Assembly: GCA_016284515.1 (NCBI GenBank)
Contig: JAEEOY010000132.1
Span: 1 to 32,958, forward strand
Length of the DNA: 32,958 nt
Origin: Kiritimatiellia bacterium
Lineage (GTDB): Bacteria > Verrucomicrobiota > Kiritimatiellia > RFP12 > UBA1067
Direction: 5' to 3'
Every line of letters starts with the position of its first letter. Positions within the stretch are counted from its first letter, which is position 1. Below the pieces are notes generated by a model. It was not told where the DNA came from, did not search any database, and saw only the letters and a program-made list of their open reading frames with translations. Position numbers and translations under genes: made by a program. This document shows, one piece after another, positions 6,745-15,619 of the stretch.

Positions 6745-9111
6745 ATGAAGAAGTCACTCGTCGCATCCGTCGCCGCTGTCGCGTCCGTGGCAGCCGCATT
6801 TGCCGCCGCTCCCCGAGCCGAGCGCGCCGCGCTCGCCCGTGAACTCGCCGCCTCCGGCATCGTCCTCCTCGAGAACAGGGACTGCATCCTCCCCCTCGAA
6901 AAGAACGAGGAGATCGCGCTCGTCGGAATAACCGGATACTGCTGCCACCGCATGGGCTGGGGCTCGGGCGACATGCTCGCGCACGAGCCTGTGCAGATCG
7001 ACGCTGGACTCTCCAAGGCGGGCGTCAGGCTTGACGCGGGCTTCGCCAAGCTATACAGGGACGAGGTCGCGAAGCGCGACCTTTCACGCGTCAACCGCGA
7101 CTGGTTCAAGTGGACCCGCCGCTTCGACGAGCCGAAGATACCCTCCGCCGACTTCGCGAAGCTCTCCGTCGGGAAGCGCGCCGAGAAGTGCGTCGTCGTC
7201 ATCGGACGCTGCACCGGCGAGTCCGAGGACATTCCCGAGGCCCCGGGCGGATGGCGACTCCACCAGGAGGAGGAGCGCCTGCTCGCCGACGCATGCGCCG
7301 CGTTCGAGAACGTCGTCGTTCTGCTCAATGCGCCGGGCGTGCTTGACACTTCGTTCATGGACCGCTATCCTGTCAAGTCCCTCGTCTTCGTCCCGTTCCT
7401 CGGCGAGACGACGGGAGACGCCGTTGCCGATGTTCTCACGGGGAAGGTCAATCCTTCCGGAAAGACGGTCGACACGTGGGCGAAGGCCTACAGGTTCTAT
7501 CCGTCCACGGACTGCTGGCAGTCGAGCGAGATCGCGTACGAGGAAGGACAGTTCGTCGGTTACCGCTACTTCGACCTTGCGGAGATGGACGCGGATGCGT
7601 TCAAGGGCCTCAAGGACGCGGTGAGGTATCCGTTCGGCTACGGACTGTCCTACACGACGTTCGAAGTGACGAGCTCGAACTCCGTCCGCCGCCTTGACGA
7701 CTCGCGTTCGTCGGTGTCCGTGACTGTCCGCAACACCGGACGCGTCCCGGGCGCGGATGTCGTCCAGTGCTATGTCTCTTTCATCCCCGCCCAGCCGAAA
7801 GTCTTCACGCGTTTCGTAAAGCGCCTCTGCGCCTTCGCGAAGACGCCCGTAATCGCGCCCGGCGCGTCCGAAGAGGTGACGCTGTACTTCGACGCCTCGG
7901 ACATCGCGCGCTACAACCGCGAGACCGCGACATGGGAGATCCCGTCCGGAGAGTACACGCTTCTCGTCGGCGATTCGCCGTCCTCCCTCGCAGTCGTCTC
8001 GAAGCAGACGCTTGACGCGTCCGTCGTGGTGCAGAAGGTGAAGGGGCGCTTCCGCGGCAAATGCGCCGCGGGCGCGCGCGAGGAGTTCGCAAAGCCGGCG
8101 TCTCCGGTGAAGATGGCGGACGTCGTCTCGGGCAAGGCGAAGGTCGAGGATCTCGTCGCGCAGTTCACGGACGAGGAGCTGGCTGCCGTTGTGATCGGGA
8201 GGATCTTCGACGGACAGGGCTACAACGTCGAGGGCGGAACAGGAGTAGGCGGAGTCAAGAAGGGACGCGTCGACTGCGAGGCCGGCGAGACATGGAGCTC
8301 CGAGAAGTACGGCTTCGGCGCGATTACGACGTCCGACGGACCTTCCGGGGTGCGTCTCTCCAACTTCAACGAGCCTGCCGAGAAGTACAATCCGCTTTGC
8401 TCCGCCGTCGTCTCCTGGCCGTGCGCGACCGCGCTCGCCCAGAGCTGGGACGTCGCCGCTGCGGAGCGCTTCGGACGTGCCATCGCATCCGAGATGGCGC
8501 TCACGGACATCGACTGCTGGCTCGCGCCGGGAGTTAACATCCACCGCAATCCGCTCTGCGGACGCAACTTCGAGTACTTCTCGGAGGATCCGCTCATCGC
8601 AGGGCTCATGGGCGCGGCTGTCGTGAAGGGCGTGCAGACGAACGAGGACGGCACGCCGTCCGGACGCTCCGCAACGGTGAAGCACTTCTGCGTCAACAAC
8701 CAGGAGTTCGAGCGCGCGACAGAGAACAACATCGTCGACGAGGTTACGCTGCGCGAGATATACCTCAAGCCGTTCGAGATCGTCGTCAGGCGAGCGCGTC
8801 CGAACATGGTCATGTCGAGCTACAACAAGCTCAACGGAGATTTCTGCGCGACGACGTACGATCTCATGACGGGAGTGCTGCGCGAGGAGTGGGGCTTCGA
8901 CGGGTTTGTGATGACCGACTGGTGGAACTCGGCCGACAAGCTGCGCCATCCCGCCGCCGGAAACGACCTCGTGATGCCCGGCTCGCGCGGCGAATACGAC
9001 GCGCTCGTTGCGGCGATGAAGGATGGACGCGTCCGCCGCGCCGACGTGCAGCGCGCCGCGGCGAACATCCTCGGCGTCTACGCACGCATCACCGCCGCTA
9101 AGGGTAAGTGA
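6745..9111 (+). CDS. Secreted glycoside hydrolase family 3 with permuted domain order
   Basis: A 788-aa GH3 enzyme (beta-glucosidase/beta-xylosidase type) whose domains are in swapped order. The alpha/beta sandwich normally C-terminal comes first (ASGIVLLENRDCILPLEK near residues 37-53, PFGYGLSYT near 293). A fibronectin-III-like domain follows (about 300-415), and the TIM barrel is last, with DGPSGVRL near 525, KHFCVNNQE near 645, MSSYNKLNG near 690 and the nucleophile D725 in GFVMTDWW. Reversed GH3s of this type are known from Butyrivibrio and Ruminococcus beta-glucosidases. I chose the ATG at 6745 because it gives a clean signal peptide (MKKSLVASVAAVASVAAAFAAA); an in-frame GTG at 6718, 3 bases after the permease stop, would add nine residues. 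It releases terminal sugars from oligosaccharides; the exact sugar cannot be told. Confidence 0.92.
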   Translation: MKKSLVASVAAVASVAAAFAAAPRAERAALARELAASGIVLLENRDCILPLEKNEEIALVGITGYCCHRMGWGSGDMLAHEPVQIDAGLSKAGVRLDAGFAKLYRDEVAKRDLSRVNRDWFKWTRRFDEPKIPSADFAKLSVGKRAEKCVVVIGRCTGESEDIPEAPGGWRLHQEEERLLADACAAFENVVVLLNAPGVLDTSFMDRYPVKSLVFVPFLGETTGDAVADVLTGKVNPSGKTVDTWAKAYRFYPSTDCWQSSEIAYEEGQFVGYRYFDLAEMDADAFKGLKDAVRYPFGYGLSYTTFEVTSSNSVRRLDDSRSSVSVTVRNTGRVPGADVVQCYVSFIPAQPKVFTRFVKRLCAFAKTPVIAPGASEEVTLYFDASDIARYNRETATWEIPSGEYTLLVGDSPSSLAVVSKQTLDASVVVQKVKGRFRGKCAAGAREEFAKPASPVKMADVVSGKAKVEDLVAQFTDEELAAVVIGRIFDGQGYNVEGGTGVGGVKKGRVDCEAGETWSSEKYGFGAITTSDGPSGVRLSNFNEPAEKYNPLCSAVVSWPCATALAQSWDVAAAERFGRAIASEMALTDIDCWLAPGVNIHRNPLCGRNFEYFSEDPLIAGLMGAAVVKGVQTNEDGTPSGRSATVKHFCVNNQEFERATENNIVDEVTLREIYLKPFEIVVRRARPNMVMSSYNKLNGDFCATTYDLMTGVLREEWGFDGFVMTDWWNSADKLRHPAAGNDLVMPGSRGEYDALVAAMKDGRVRRADVQRAAANILGVYARITAAKGK

Positions 9112-9114
9112 GAT

Positions 9115-9846
9115 ATGCACAGACTGCTCGTAGATTCCGCTCTCCTTGAATCGGACGCGCCGGCGCTTCCAAAGGACGCCGCTCGCCACCTGAAGGTGCT
9201 GCGTCCGGAGGAGGGCGAGAAGTTCGAGCTCTTCGACGGGAAGGGCGCATGGCGCGTCTATGAGCATTCCGGCGGAGCGCTCCGCGCGTCCGGCGCGCTG
9301 TCCCGCGAGGAGCGCCCGGCGCTTCCTCCGCTCACCTTGTTCGCCTGCGTCACGAAGGGTTCGCGCTGGGACTGGACGATAGAGAAGGCGACGGAGCTCG
9401 GCGTGTCGCGCATTGTGCCGGTGATTTCAGAGCGCACTATAGTTCGCGTACGGGCGGACGAGCGCGAGGCGAAGCGCGAGCGCTGGACTCGCATCGCGGA
9501 GGATGCGGCTCGGCAATCGGACGCGCGCTGGGTGCCGGAGGTGCTTGCGCCCGTGGATTTCACCGATTCCCTCGCGATGGTTGCCCAGACTGCTTGTTTC
9601 GTCGGAGCCCTCACGACGCCTCCGCCGCGTCCGGTTCTCGCCGAGTTCGCCGCGTGGCGCGGCGAATGCGCCGCGCCGAAGGGCGGAGTGTCGGTGTATG
9701 TCGGACCCGAGGGCGACTTCACTCCAGACGAGCTTTCGCGCCTCCTCGCGGTGGCGCGTCCGGTTAGCCTCGGCCCCACCGTGCTCCGCGCGGAGACGGC
9801 CGCCATATTCGCCGTCGGCGCAATTGCCGCGGCGCTGCAGACATGA
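9115..9846 (+). CDS. rsmE: 16S rRNA (uracil(1498)-N(3))-methyltransferase
   Basis: A 243-aa SPOUT-superfamily methyltransferase that modifies U1498 in helix 44 of 16S rRNA using S-adenosylmethionine. The N-terminal PUA-like domain starts MHRLLVDSAL with HLKVLRPEEGE. The central part has KGSRWDWTIEKATELGVSRIVP and a segment with ERW and QSDARWVPEV. The C-terminal knot has GPEGDFTPDEL and LGPTVLRAETAAI, the diagnostic SAM-binding motifs of RsmE. The start is 3 bases after the glycosidase stop, with a purine-rich AAGGGTAAG just upstream, and the end overlaps tatD by 4 bases (ATGA at 9843-9846). Confidence 0.95.
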   Translation: MHRLLVDSALLESDAPALPKDAARHLKVLRPEEGEKFELFDGKGAWRVYEHSGGALRASGALSREERPALPPLTLFACVTKGSRWDWTIEKATELGVSRIVPVISERTIVRVRADEREAKRERWTRIAEDAARQSDARWVPEVLAPVDFTDSLAMVAQTACFVGALTTPPPRPVLAEFAAWRGECAAPKGGVSVYVGPEGDFTPDELSRLLAVARPVSLGPTVLRAETAAIFAVGAIAAALQT

Positions 9847-10565
9847 CCGAACTTTTCGACACGCACGCGCACTTCGAGGGGACGCGTGAGGAGACGGACG
9901 CCGCTGTGGCACGCGCGAAGGCATCCGGCGTCACGCGCATAATGGCCGTCGGCGGAAGCGAGAGCCTCAATGCCGGCACGGAGGGCTTCGCGTACCGCGC
10001 GATAGGATGGGACCGCGACCAGGCGGGAAGGGAGCTCCCCGAGCTCGACTACGCCGGCGTCGCCGCCGTTGGCGAGATTGGGCTCGACTACCACTATTCG
10101 CCCGAGACGCGTGCGGCGCAGATGGACCTCTTCGCTCGGCAGCTGGAGCTTGCGCGCAGTCTCGACCTGCCCGTCGTCATACATACGAGAGACGCGGACG
10201 ACGATACGCTCGGGCTTCTCCGCGAGATTCCGTCGAAGGGGATAATCCACTGCTTCACCGGGAACCCTGGGTTCTGCCGCGCGCTTCTCGACCTCGGCTT
10301 CCACATCTCGATTTCCGGCATCGTCACGTTCAGGGCGGCGGACAACGTCCGCGAGTCCGCGCTCGTGGTTCCAGACGACCGCATTCTCGTCGAGACCGAC
10401 TCGCCGTTCCTCGCGCCCGTGCCGATGCGGGGGAATGCGAACGAGCCGGCGTTTGTGGTCCATACGGCGAAATTCCTCGCCGGACTGCGCGGGACGACCT
10501 TTGAGGAATTCGCCGCGCTAACGACGCGCAACGCGCTTGCGCTGCTCGGCGAAGGTTGTCGATAG
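9843..10565 (+). CDS. tatD: TatD-family metal-dependent hydrolase
   Basis: A 240-aa TatD-type TIM-barrel hydrolase (DNase/deoxyribonuclease family). Metal ligands are all visible: DTHAHF near the start (HxH), the Glu of VGEIGLDYH, His of VIHTRDAD, His of IIHCFTG and Asp of VETDSPFLAP. The segment where most members read GxHPHxA is replaced by AIGWDRDQA, so it is slightly shorter than the usual 255-265 aa and lacks that His pair, which is not part of the metal site. Translation is probably coupled to rsmE through the ATGA overlap. Cytoplasmic; a role in DNA repair or quality control is family knowledge, not seen here. Confidence 0.93.
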   Translation: MTELFDTHAHFEGTREETDAAVARAKASGVTRIMAVGGSESLNAGTEGFAYRAIGWDRDQAGRELPELDYAGVAAVGEIGLDYHYSPETRAAQMDLFARQLELARSLDLPVVIHTRDADDDTLGLLREIPSKGIIHCFTGNPGFCRALLDLGFHISISGIVTFRAADNVRESALVVPDDRILVETDSPFLAPVPMRGNANEPAFVVHTAKFLAGLRGTTFEEFAALTTRNALALLGEGCR

Positions 10566-10566
10566 T

Positions 10567-10610
10567 GCAATCAAAAGTTGTTAACATTATAACAATTCCC
10601 CATTGATTGC
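10567..10610. promoter_or_regulatory. Nested palindrome, probable operator of the symporter gene
   Basis: Outer arms GCAATCAA (10567-10574) and TTGATTGC (10603-10610) are perfect 8-bp inverted repeats. Inside them TTGTTA (10578-10583) is inverted as TAACAA (10590-10595). The right outer arm contains the predicted -35 TTGATT (10603-10608), so a protein bound here would cover the promoter. AT-rich against a GC-rich background. Confidence 0.6.
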
Positions 10611-10631
10611 CACGCGTTCATATGGTATCAT
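10603..10631 (+). promoter_or_regulatory. Promoter of the sodium/solute symporter gene
   Basis: -35 TTGATT (10603-10608), 17-bp spacer, -10 TATCAT (10626-10631) preceded by TGG as in the other extended -10 boxes of this window. It is the only promoter here with a good -35 at the standard distance. Predicted leader is about 60 nt to the ATG at 10699. Confidence 0.65.
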
Positions 10632-10698
10632 TTTAGCATGGACGAGGTGCTGTCTCCGGTGAGGCGGCGCTTGCATGTTCAGAAACAAGGAGAAACAA

Positions 10699-12450
10699 AT
10701 GGCCGTACTTGACTGGATAATGATTCTCGCCTACTTCGGCGTCCTCGGTGGCGTCGTGTGGTGGAGCATGAGGCGCAACAAGATTGAATCCGAGGAGGAT
10801 CTGTTCCTCGGCGGCAGGTCGGTCGGCTGGCTTGCGATCGGCGCGTCGATCTTCGCGGCCAACATCGGTTCCGAGCACTTGATCGGCCTTGCGGGTTCCG
10901 GCGCGGTCGCGGGCCTTTCGCAGTCCCACTGGGAGTTCCACGCGTGGGTGCTCGTGATGATGAGCTGGGTGTTCCTTCCGTTCTACTACAACTCGGGCGT
11001 CTCGACGATGCCGGAGTTCCTCGAGCGGCGCTTCGGCGCGCGGGCGCGGTGGATCCTCTCCCTTGTCTCGCTCGCGGCGTACGTCCTCACGAAGATTTCC
11101 GTTACGGTGTTCGCCGGCGCGCTCTTCTTCGAGGTGATGATGCCCGAGGTGCAGCTCACCATCGGCGGCACGGTCATCAGCTCGTTCTGGATCGGCGCTG
11201 TGACGACGGTGATTCTCGCGGGCCTCTACTCGTCGATCGGCGGACTCTCCGCCGTCGTCTACACTGACCTCGTGCAGACGGGCATCATCCTCGCGGGCAC
11301 GCTCTCGGTGACCGGCTTCGCGCTCTACCACCTCGGCCATTCCGGCGCGGTTCTTCCCGACGGGCAGACGGCGCAGGGAATCGCGGACGGCTGGCAGGTC
11401 CTCAAGGCGACGATCAAGTCGACCGGCAACGTCGAGCAGTTCGGCCTCTGGCACTCGCTCTCGCACAAGGCGTTCCCGTGGCTCGGCGTCGTAGTCGCGT
11501 CCGCCACGATCGGCGTCTGGTACTGGTGCACGGACCAGTTCATCATTCAGCGCACGCTCGCTGCTAAGAACATGACGAACGCCCGCCGCGGCGCAATCTG
11601 GGGCGGCTTCCTCAAGCTCGCGCCGGTGTTCCTCTTCCTCGTTCCTGGCATGCTCGGCTTCGCGCTGCACCACAACCACGTGCAGATCGGCGGCACGGTC
11701 TTTGCGATTCCGATGAAGACGCTCGCGGACGGAACCCAGGCGCTCAACGGCGACACGGTGTTCCCGACGCTCGTGCAGACGCTTCTGCCCGTCGGCTTCC
11801 GCGGACTCGTCGTCGCCGGCATGATCGCGGCGCTCATGAGCTCGCTCGCTTCGCTCTTCAACTCGGTGTCGACGCTCTTCACCGTCGACGTCTACCAGAA
11901 GCTCAAGCCCGACACCCCGCAGAAGAAGCTCGTCGTCATCGGACGCACCACGACCGTCGTGATGACCGCGCTCGGCCTCCTGTGGCTCCCGATCATGAAG
12001 GCTATCTCCGGCGGCGGACTCTACCAGTACATCCAGTCCGTCCAGTCGTTCCTCGCGCCGCCGATCGTCGCGGTGTTCCTGACTGGCCTTCTCTGGAAGC
12101 GCATGAACCTGCGCGGCGCGTGCTGGGGCCTCGGGCTCGGCTTCCTGCTCGGCATGGTCAAGCTGACGCTCAACGCCACGATGCCCGGTCCGGACGGATA
12201 CGCGTTCATCCAGGACTTCTACTTCTCGGGAATCCTGCTTGTCACTTCGTTCATCATCGTCATCGTCTCGTCGCTCACCGCGCCCCCTCCGGACCATGCG
12301 CATCTCGACGGACTCAACTTCAGCTGCCTGTCGCCCGAGTACAAGAAGACGAACCGCGAGTCCTGGAACTGGATCGACGTCGTCGCCTCGATCATTGTCG
12401 TCGGCTGCGTCATCGCCGCGTACGCGTACTTCTGGACCTGGCTCGACTAA
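10699..12450 (+). CDS. Sodium:solute symporter, SGLT-like
   Basis: A 583-aa inner-membrane transporter of the sodium/solute symporter (SSS) family, closest in look to bacterial SGLT-type sugar/sodium cotransporters. About 14 hydrophobic helices are visible. Family signatures include FLGGRSVGWLAIGASIFAANIGSEH near the N-terminus, YSSIGGLSAVVYTD in the middle, WYWCTDQFIIQR and MIAALMSSLASLFNS. It probably imports a sugar with sodium. The ATG at 10699 has AAGGAG at 10687-10692; an in-frame ATG at 10675 would add eight residues without a ribosome site. It is monocistronic, between its own promoter and a hairpin-rich gap, and lies near GH3 genes whose products could be its substrates (inference). 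Confidence 0.92.
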   Translation: MAVLDWIMILAYFGVLGGVVWWSMRRNKIESEEDLFLGGRSVGWLAIGASIFAANIGSEHLIGLAGSGAVAGLSQSHWEFHAWVLVMMSWVFLPFYYNSGVSTMPEFLERRFGARARWILSLVSLAAYVLTKISVTVFAGALFFEVMMPEVQLTIGGTVISSFWIGAVTTVILAGLYSSIGGLSAVVYTDLVQTGIILAGTLSVTGFALYHLGHSGAVLPDGQTAQGIADGWQVLKATIKSTGNVEQFGLWHSLSHKAFPWLGVVVASATIGVWYWCTDQFIIQRTLAAKNMTNARRGAIWGGFLKLAPVFLFLVPGMLGFALHHNHVQIGGTVFAIPMKTLADGTQALNGDTVFPTLVQTLLPVGFRGLVVAGMIAALMSSLASLFNSVSTLFTVDVYQKLKPDTPQKKLVVIGRTTTVVMTALGLLWLPIMKAISGGGLYQYIQSVQSFLAPPIVAVFLTGLLWKRMNLRGACWGLGLGFLLGMVKLTLNATMPGPDGYAFIQDFYFSGILLVTSFIIVIVSSLTAPPPDHAHLDGLNFSCLSPEYKKTNRESWNWIDVVASIIVVGCVIAAYAYFWTWLD

Positions 12451-12472
12451 CAGGCAAAATTCACTCGCGATC

Positions 12473-12490
12473 GGGGGCCTTTATGCCCCC
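12473..12490 (+). terminator. Hairpin after the symporter gene
   Basis: GGGGGC (12473-12478), 6-base loop, GCCCCC (12485-12490), 22 bases after the stop. A strong 6-bp GC stem, but with no following T-run, so termination is plausible rather than shown. Confidence 0.45.
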
Positions 12491-12492
12491 GT

Positions 12493-12556
12493 GCGACGCA
12501 ACCCTCCCATGGCGCGCATCGAAGCGCAGGGAGGGTTTCCTGTAAAATTGCGTCGC
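12493..12556. repeat. Nested inverted repeats between the symporter and potD-like genes
   Basis: Outer arms GCGACGCAA (12493-12501) and TTGCGTCGC (12548-12556) are a perfect 9-bp inverted repeat. Inside, AACCCTCCC (12500-12508) is inverted as GGGAGGGTT (12529-12537), and GCGC (12512-12515) can pair with GCGC (12524-12527). The inner arm is followed by TTT only. It could be a bidirectional terminator, a structured RNA or a mobile palindromic element; it ends 28 bases before the next -10. Confidence 0.55.
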
Positions 12557-12580
12557 GTCACGATAGTTCATTGCGGAATA

Positions 12581-12589
12581 TGGTATAAT
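12581..12589 (+). promoter_or_regulatory. Extended -10 promoter of the potD-like/lepA pair
   Basis: TGGTATAAT with hexamer at 12584-12589. Start expected near 12596, giving a ~50-nt leader that contains a small CCGC-TAAA-GCGG hairpin (12592-12603). No good -35. Confidence 0.7.
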
Positions 12590-12646
12590 ATCCGCTAAAG
12601 CGGCGGATGTGCCGCGGACCGAAAAGCAAGGAAGGAAAAACAGAGA

Positions 12647-13810
12647 ATGACGAAGATGATGAAGTTCTCGGCCGTTGCGGCCGCAGCGGCGATGGTCGCC
12701 GGATGCCAGCAGGCCTCTGAAGACGAGACAGACCTCGCGCCATACGCGCTCGCTGCGGCGGACGCGAGCGGCTACACGCTTCCCGAAAGCGGCAAGGACG
12801 GCGGCGAACTGCACATCTACACATGGTCCGACTATCTCTCCCCTGACGTGCAGGCGGGCTTTGAGAAGGCTCTCGGCGTTAAGGTAGTCATCGACACTTT
12901 CGAGTCCAACGAGGCCATGTACGCGAAGCTCAAGGCGGGCGGCACGGGCTACGACATCATCACGCCCAGCTCCTACCAGGTCGCGCTCATGGCGAAGGAG
13001 GGGATGATCGAGAAGATCGACCACGCGAAGTGCCCGAACGTTAAGGCGAACTTCGACAAGTCCTTCGCCTCGCAGATCATCGACCCCGAGTTCGCGTACA
13101 GCGTGCCGTACACCGTCACTTACACCGGCTTCATGTACGCCAAGGACAAGATTCCGGAAGGTGCGGACGTCGAGTCCTGGAAGATTCTCGAGAATCCTGC
13201 GCTCAAGGGACGCATCACGCTCCTCGACGACATCCGCGAGGTGATCGGCGCCGGACTCATGTCCCTCGGCCATTCCATCAACTCCACCGACCCCGCCGAT
13301 ATCGACGCCGCCGTCGCGCAGGTCCTCAAGTGGAAGTCCAACTCCCGCAAGTTCGACGCCGAGAGCTACAAGACCGAGGTCGCTGGCGGCTCGACGTGGA
13401 TCGGCCACGGCTACTCGACCGACGCGACGCAGGTCATCGTCGGCGACGAAGACGAAGGCATGGCCCCGCGCGACGACATCGGCTTCGCGCTCCCGAAGGA
13501 GGGCTTCACCATCGCGTTCGACGAGATGGTCGTCGCGAAGGACTCCCGCCGCAAGGACCTCGCCTACGCGTTCATCAACTACATCTACTCCGGCGAAGTC
13601 GCGAAGGTCAACATGGAGTACCTCTGCGGACCCAACCCGGTCCGTCCCGGAATCGAGCTCCTCGACGAGGACTACCGCAACCTCATCGTCCTTTCCCCCG
13701 AGAAGCTCTCGAACGGACAGGTCCTGAAGGGCTTCGAAGACCCCGCGGTCAACGAGCTCTACAACAAGGCGTGGGACAAGATCAAGGCAACGGAAGCTAA
13801 GCTCAAGTGA
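12647..13810 (+). CDS. PotD-like extracellular solute-binding lipoprotein
   Basis: A 387-aa substrate-binding lipoprotein of the spermidine/putrescine (PotD/PotF) type. The signal sequence ends in a lipobox MVAGC (lipidated C20). The mature protein opens with GGELHIYTWSDYLSPDV, the characteristic start of PotD-like proteins, followed by YDIITPSSYQV and the VPYTVTYTGFMYAKDK segment. It would capture a polyamine or related solute on the periplasmic side and hand it to an ABC permease, but no potA, potB or potC is nearby. GGAAGG (12630-12635) lies about 11 bases before the ATG. Its TGA overlaps the GTG start of lepA (GTGA at 13807-13810). Actual ligand is not certain. Confidence 0.88.
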   Translation: MTKMMKFSAVAAAAAMVAGCQQASEDETDLAPYALAAADASGYTLPESGKDGGELHIYTWSDYLSPDVQAGFEKALGVKVVIDTFESNEAMYAKLKAGGTGYDIITPSSYQVALMAKEGMIEKIDHAKCPNVKANFDKSFASQIIDPEFAYSVPYTVTYTGFMYAKDKIPEGADVESWKILENPALKGRITLLDDIREVIGAGLMSLGHSINSTDPADIDAAVAQVLKWKSNSRKFDAESYKTEVAGGSTWIGHGYSTDATQVIVGDEDEGMAPRDDIGFALPKEGFTIAFDEMVVAKDSRRKDLAYAFINYIYSGEVAKVNMEYLCGPNPVRPGIELLDEDYRNLIVLSPEKLSNGQVLKGFEDPAVNELYNKAWDKIKATEAKLK

Positions 13811-15618
13811 CACTGGACAACATCCGCAACTTCTGCATCATAGCGCACGTCGACCACGGCAAGACGACGCTATCCGACCGCATCCTCGAGCTCACGCACG
13901 CGATTTCAGCGCGCGAGCTCAAGGAACAGACCCTCGACGCGATGGACCTCGAGCGCGAAAGGGGAATCACGATCAAGTCGCACCCCGTGTCGATGCACTA
14001 CACGGCGAAGGACGGCAAGACCTACCTCTTCAACCTCCTCGACACCCCTGGGCACGTCGACTTCGCGTACGAAGTGTCGCGCTCCATGGGCGCGTGCGAA
14101 GGCGCGCTTCTCGTCGTGGACGCCGCGCAGGGCGTGGAGGCGCAGACTGTCGCCAACACCTACTTCGCGCAGGACGCGCAGTTGGAGATCGTTCCGGTCC
14201 TGAACAAGGTCGACCTCCCTGGCGCGGACGTTAAGGAGGTTTCGCGCGAGATCGAGGACATCCTCGCGATTCCGATGGACGATCCGCTCCTCGTCTCCGC
14301 GAAGACCGGCGTCGGCTGCCCCGATGTCCTGGAGGCGATCGTAAAGCGCATCCCGCCGCCGACGAGCGCAGGCGTGGACGCTCCATTGAGGGCTCTCGTG
14401 TTCGACTCGGTGTTCGACGAATTCAGGGGCGTGATTACGTATGTGCGCGTGGTCGACGGATCCCTGAAGGCCGGTGAGAGCGTGAAGTTCATGGGTTCGG
14501 GAGTTGCGACGACAGTCCACGAAGTCGGCATCTTCTCCCCGACGAAGAAGCCCGTTGAAAGGCTCGCCGCCGGCGAGGTGGGATACATCGTCGGCACGGT
14601 GAAGGATCCGAGCGAGATCAAGATCGGCGACACGGTGACGACCTCGCGCCTCGGTGCGACGGAGCCGCTTCCCGGCTTTCAGGACATCCACCCGACCGTC
14701 TTCTGCGGAATCTATCCGATGTCGACGGACGAGTTCCCGAAGGTCGCGGCGGGACTCGAGAAGCTGCACCTGAACGACGCGGCGTTCACTTTCCACCACG
14801 AAAGCTCACTCGCGCTTGGATTCGGCTTCAGGTGCGGATTCCTCGGACTCCTCCACATGGAGATCGTGCAGGAGCGCCTAAGGCGCGAGTTCGGCCTCGA
14901 CATCATCTCGACATCGCCCGGCGTAGTCTACAAGCTCAAGCTCAAGAGCGGAGAGGAGAAGGACCTCGACAATCCGCTCCAGATGCCCGATCCCTCGGCG
15001 CTCGAGACGATTTCCGAGCCGATCCTCAAGGCGCGCATAATCACCCCGTCCGAATCGATCGGCGATGTGATGCGCATCGTGATGGACCGCCGCGGACAGG
15101 TCGAGGGAACGGAGACGATCGACGCGAAGCGCGTGATGCTGCACTGCATGCTCCCGCTCAACGAGATCCTCATCGACTTCCATGACACGCTCAAGTCCGT
15201 GAGCCACGGCTACGCGTCGATGGACTACGAGCCCGCGGGCTACCAGGTCTCGGACATCGTGAGGATGGACATCCTCCTCAACGGCGAGACGGTCGACGCT
15301 TTCGCGACGATGGTGCACCGCGCGAAGGCGCGCAACCGCGGAATCCAGATGTGCAAGGCGCTTGCGGATACGATCCCGCCGCACCAGTTCAAGATTCCGG
15401 TGCAGGCCGCGATCGGACGCGAGATCATCGCGCGAGAGGACATCCGTCCGTTCCGCAAGGACGTCCTTGCGAAGCTCTACGGCGGCGACGTCACGCGCAA
15501 GATGAAGGTCCTCGAGAAGCAGAAGCGCGGCAAGGCGAGGATGAAGGAGTTCGGACACGTCAACGTGCCTCAGAGCGCCTTCATCGCCGTCCTCAAGGGG
15601 ACGATCAAGGAGAAGTAG
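13807..15618 (+). CDS. lepA: Elongation factor 4 (LepA) GTPase
   Basis: A 603-aa translational GTPase, normal LepA length. G1 is AHVDHGKT (13-20), followed by the ERERGITIK switch region, G3 DTPGHVDF, G4 NKVD and G5 SAK. The EF-G-like domains follow, and the LepA-specific C-terminal domain ends AFIAVLKGTIKEK. LepA acts on ribosomes, in back-translocation or in initiation/assembly of the 30S subunit. It starts with GTG inside the stop of the PotD-like gene, an unusual neighbour (lepA more often sits before lepB), so its expression probably depends on translation of the lipoprotein. It ends one base before the convergent hisC stop. Confidence 0.96.
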   Translation: MTLDNIRNFCIIAHVDHGKTTLSDRILELTHAISARELKEQTLDAMDLERERGITIKSHPVSMHYTAKDGKTYLFNLLDTPGHVDFAYEVSRSMGACEGALLVVDAAQGVEAQTVANTYFAQDAQLEIVPVLNKVDLPGADVKEVSREIEDILAIPMDDPLLVSAKTGVGCPDVLEAIVKRIPPPTSAGVDAPLRALVFDSVFDEFRGVITYVRVVDGSLKAGESVKFMGSGVATTVHEVGIFSPTKKPVERLAAGEVGYIVGTVKDPSEIKIGDTVTTSRLGATEPLPGFQDIHPTVFCGIYPMSTDEFPKVAAGLEKLHLNDAAFTFHHESSLALGFGFRCGFLGLLHMEIVQERLRREFGLDIISTSPGVVYKLKLKSGEEKDLDNPLQMPDPSALETISEPILKARIITPSESIGDVMRIVMDRRGQVEGTETIDAKRVMLHCMLPLNEILIDFHDTLKSVSHGYASMDYEPAGYQVSDIVRMDILLNGETVDAFATMVHRAKARNRGIQMCKALADTIPPHQFKIPVQAAIGREIIAREDIRPFRKDVLAKLYGGDVTRKMKVLEKQKRGKARMKEFGHVNVPQSAFIAVLKGTIKEK

Positions 15619-15619
15619 T

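Noticed and set aside
7084-9267. 727-codon antisense frame opposite the permuted GH3 gene
   Set aside because: Shadow of a clear GH3 gene; translation lacks any motif.
10633-12303. Antisense frame opposite the symporter gene
   Set aside because: Highly charged Arg/Glu/Asp-rich translation produced by the reverse complement of a membrane protein.
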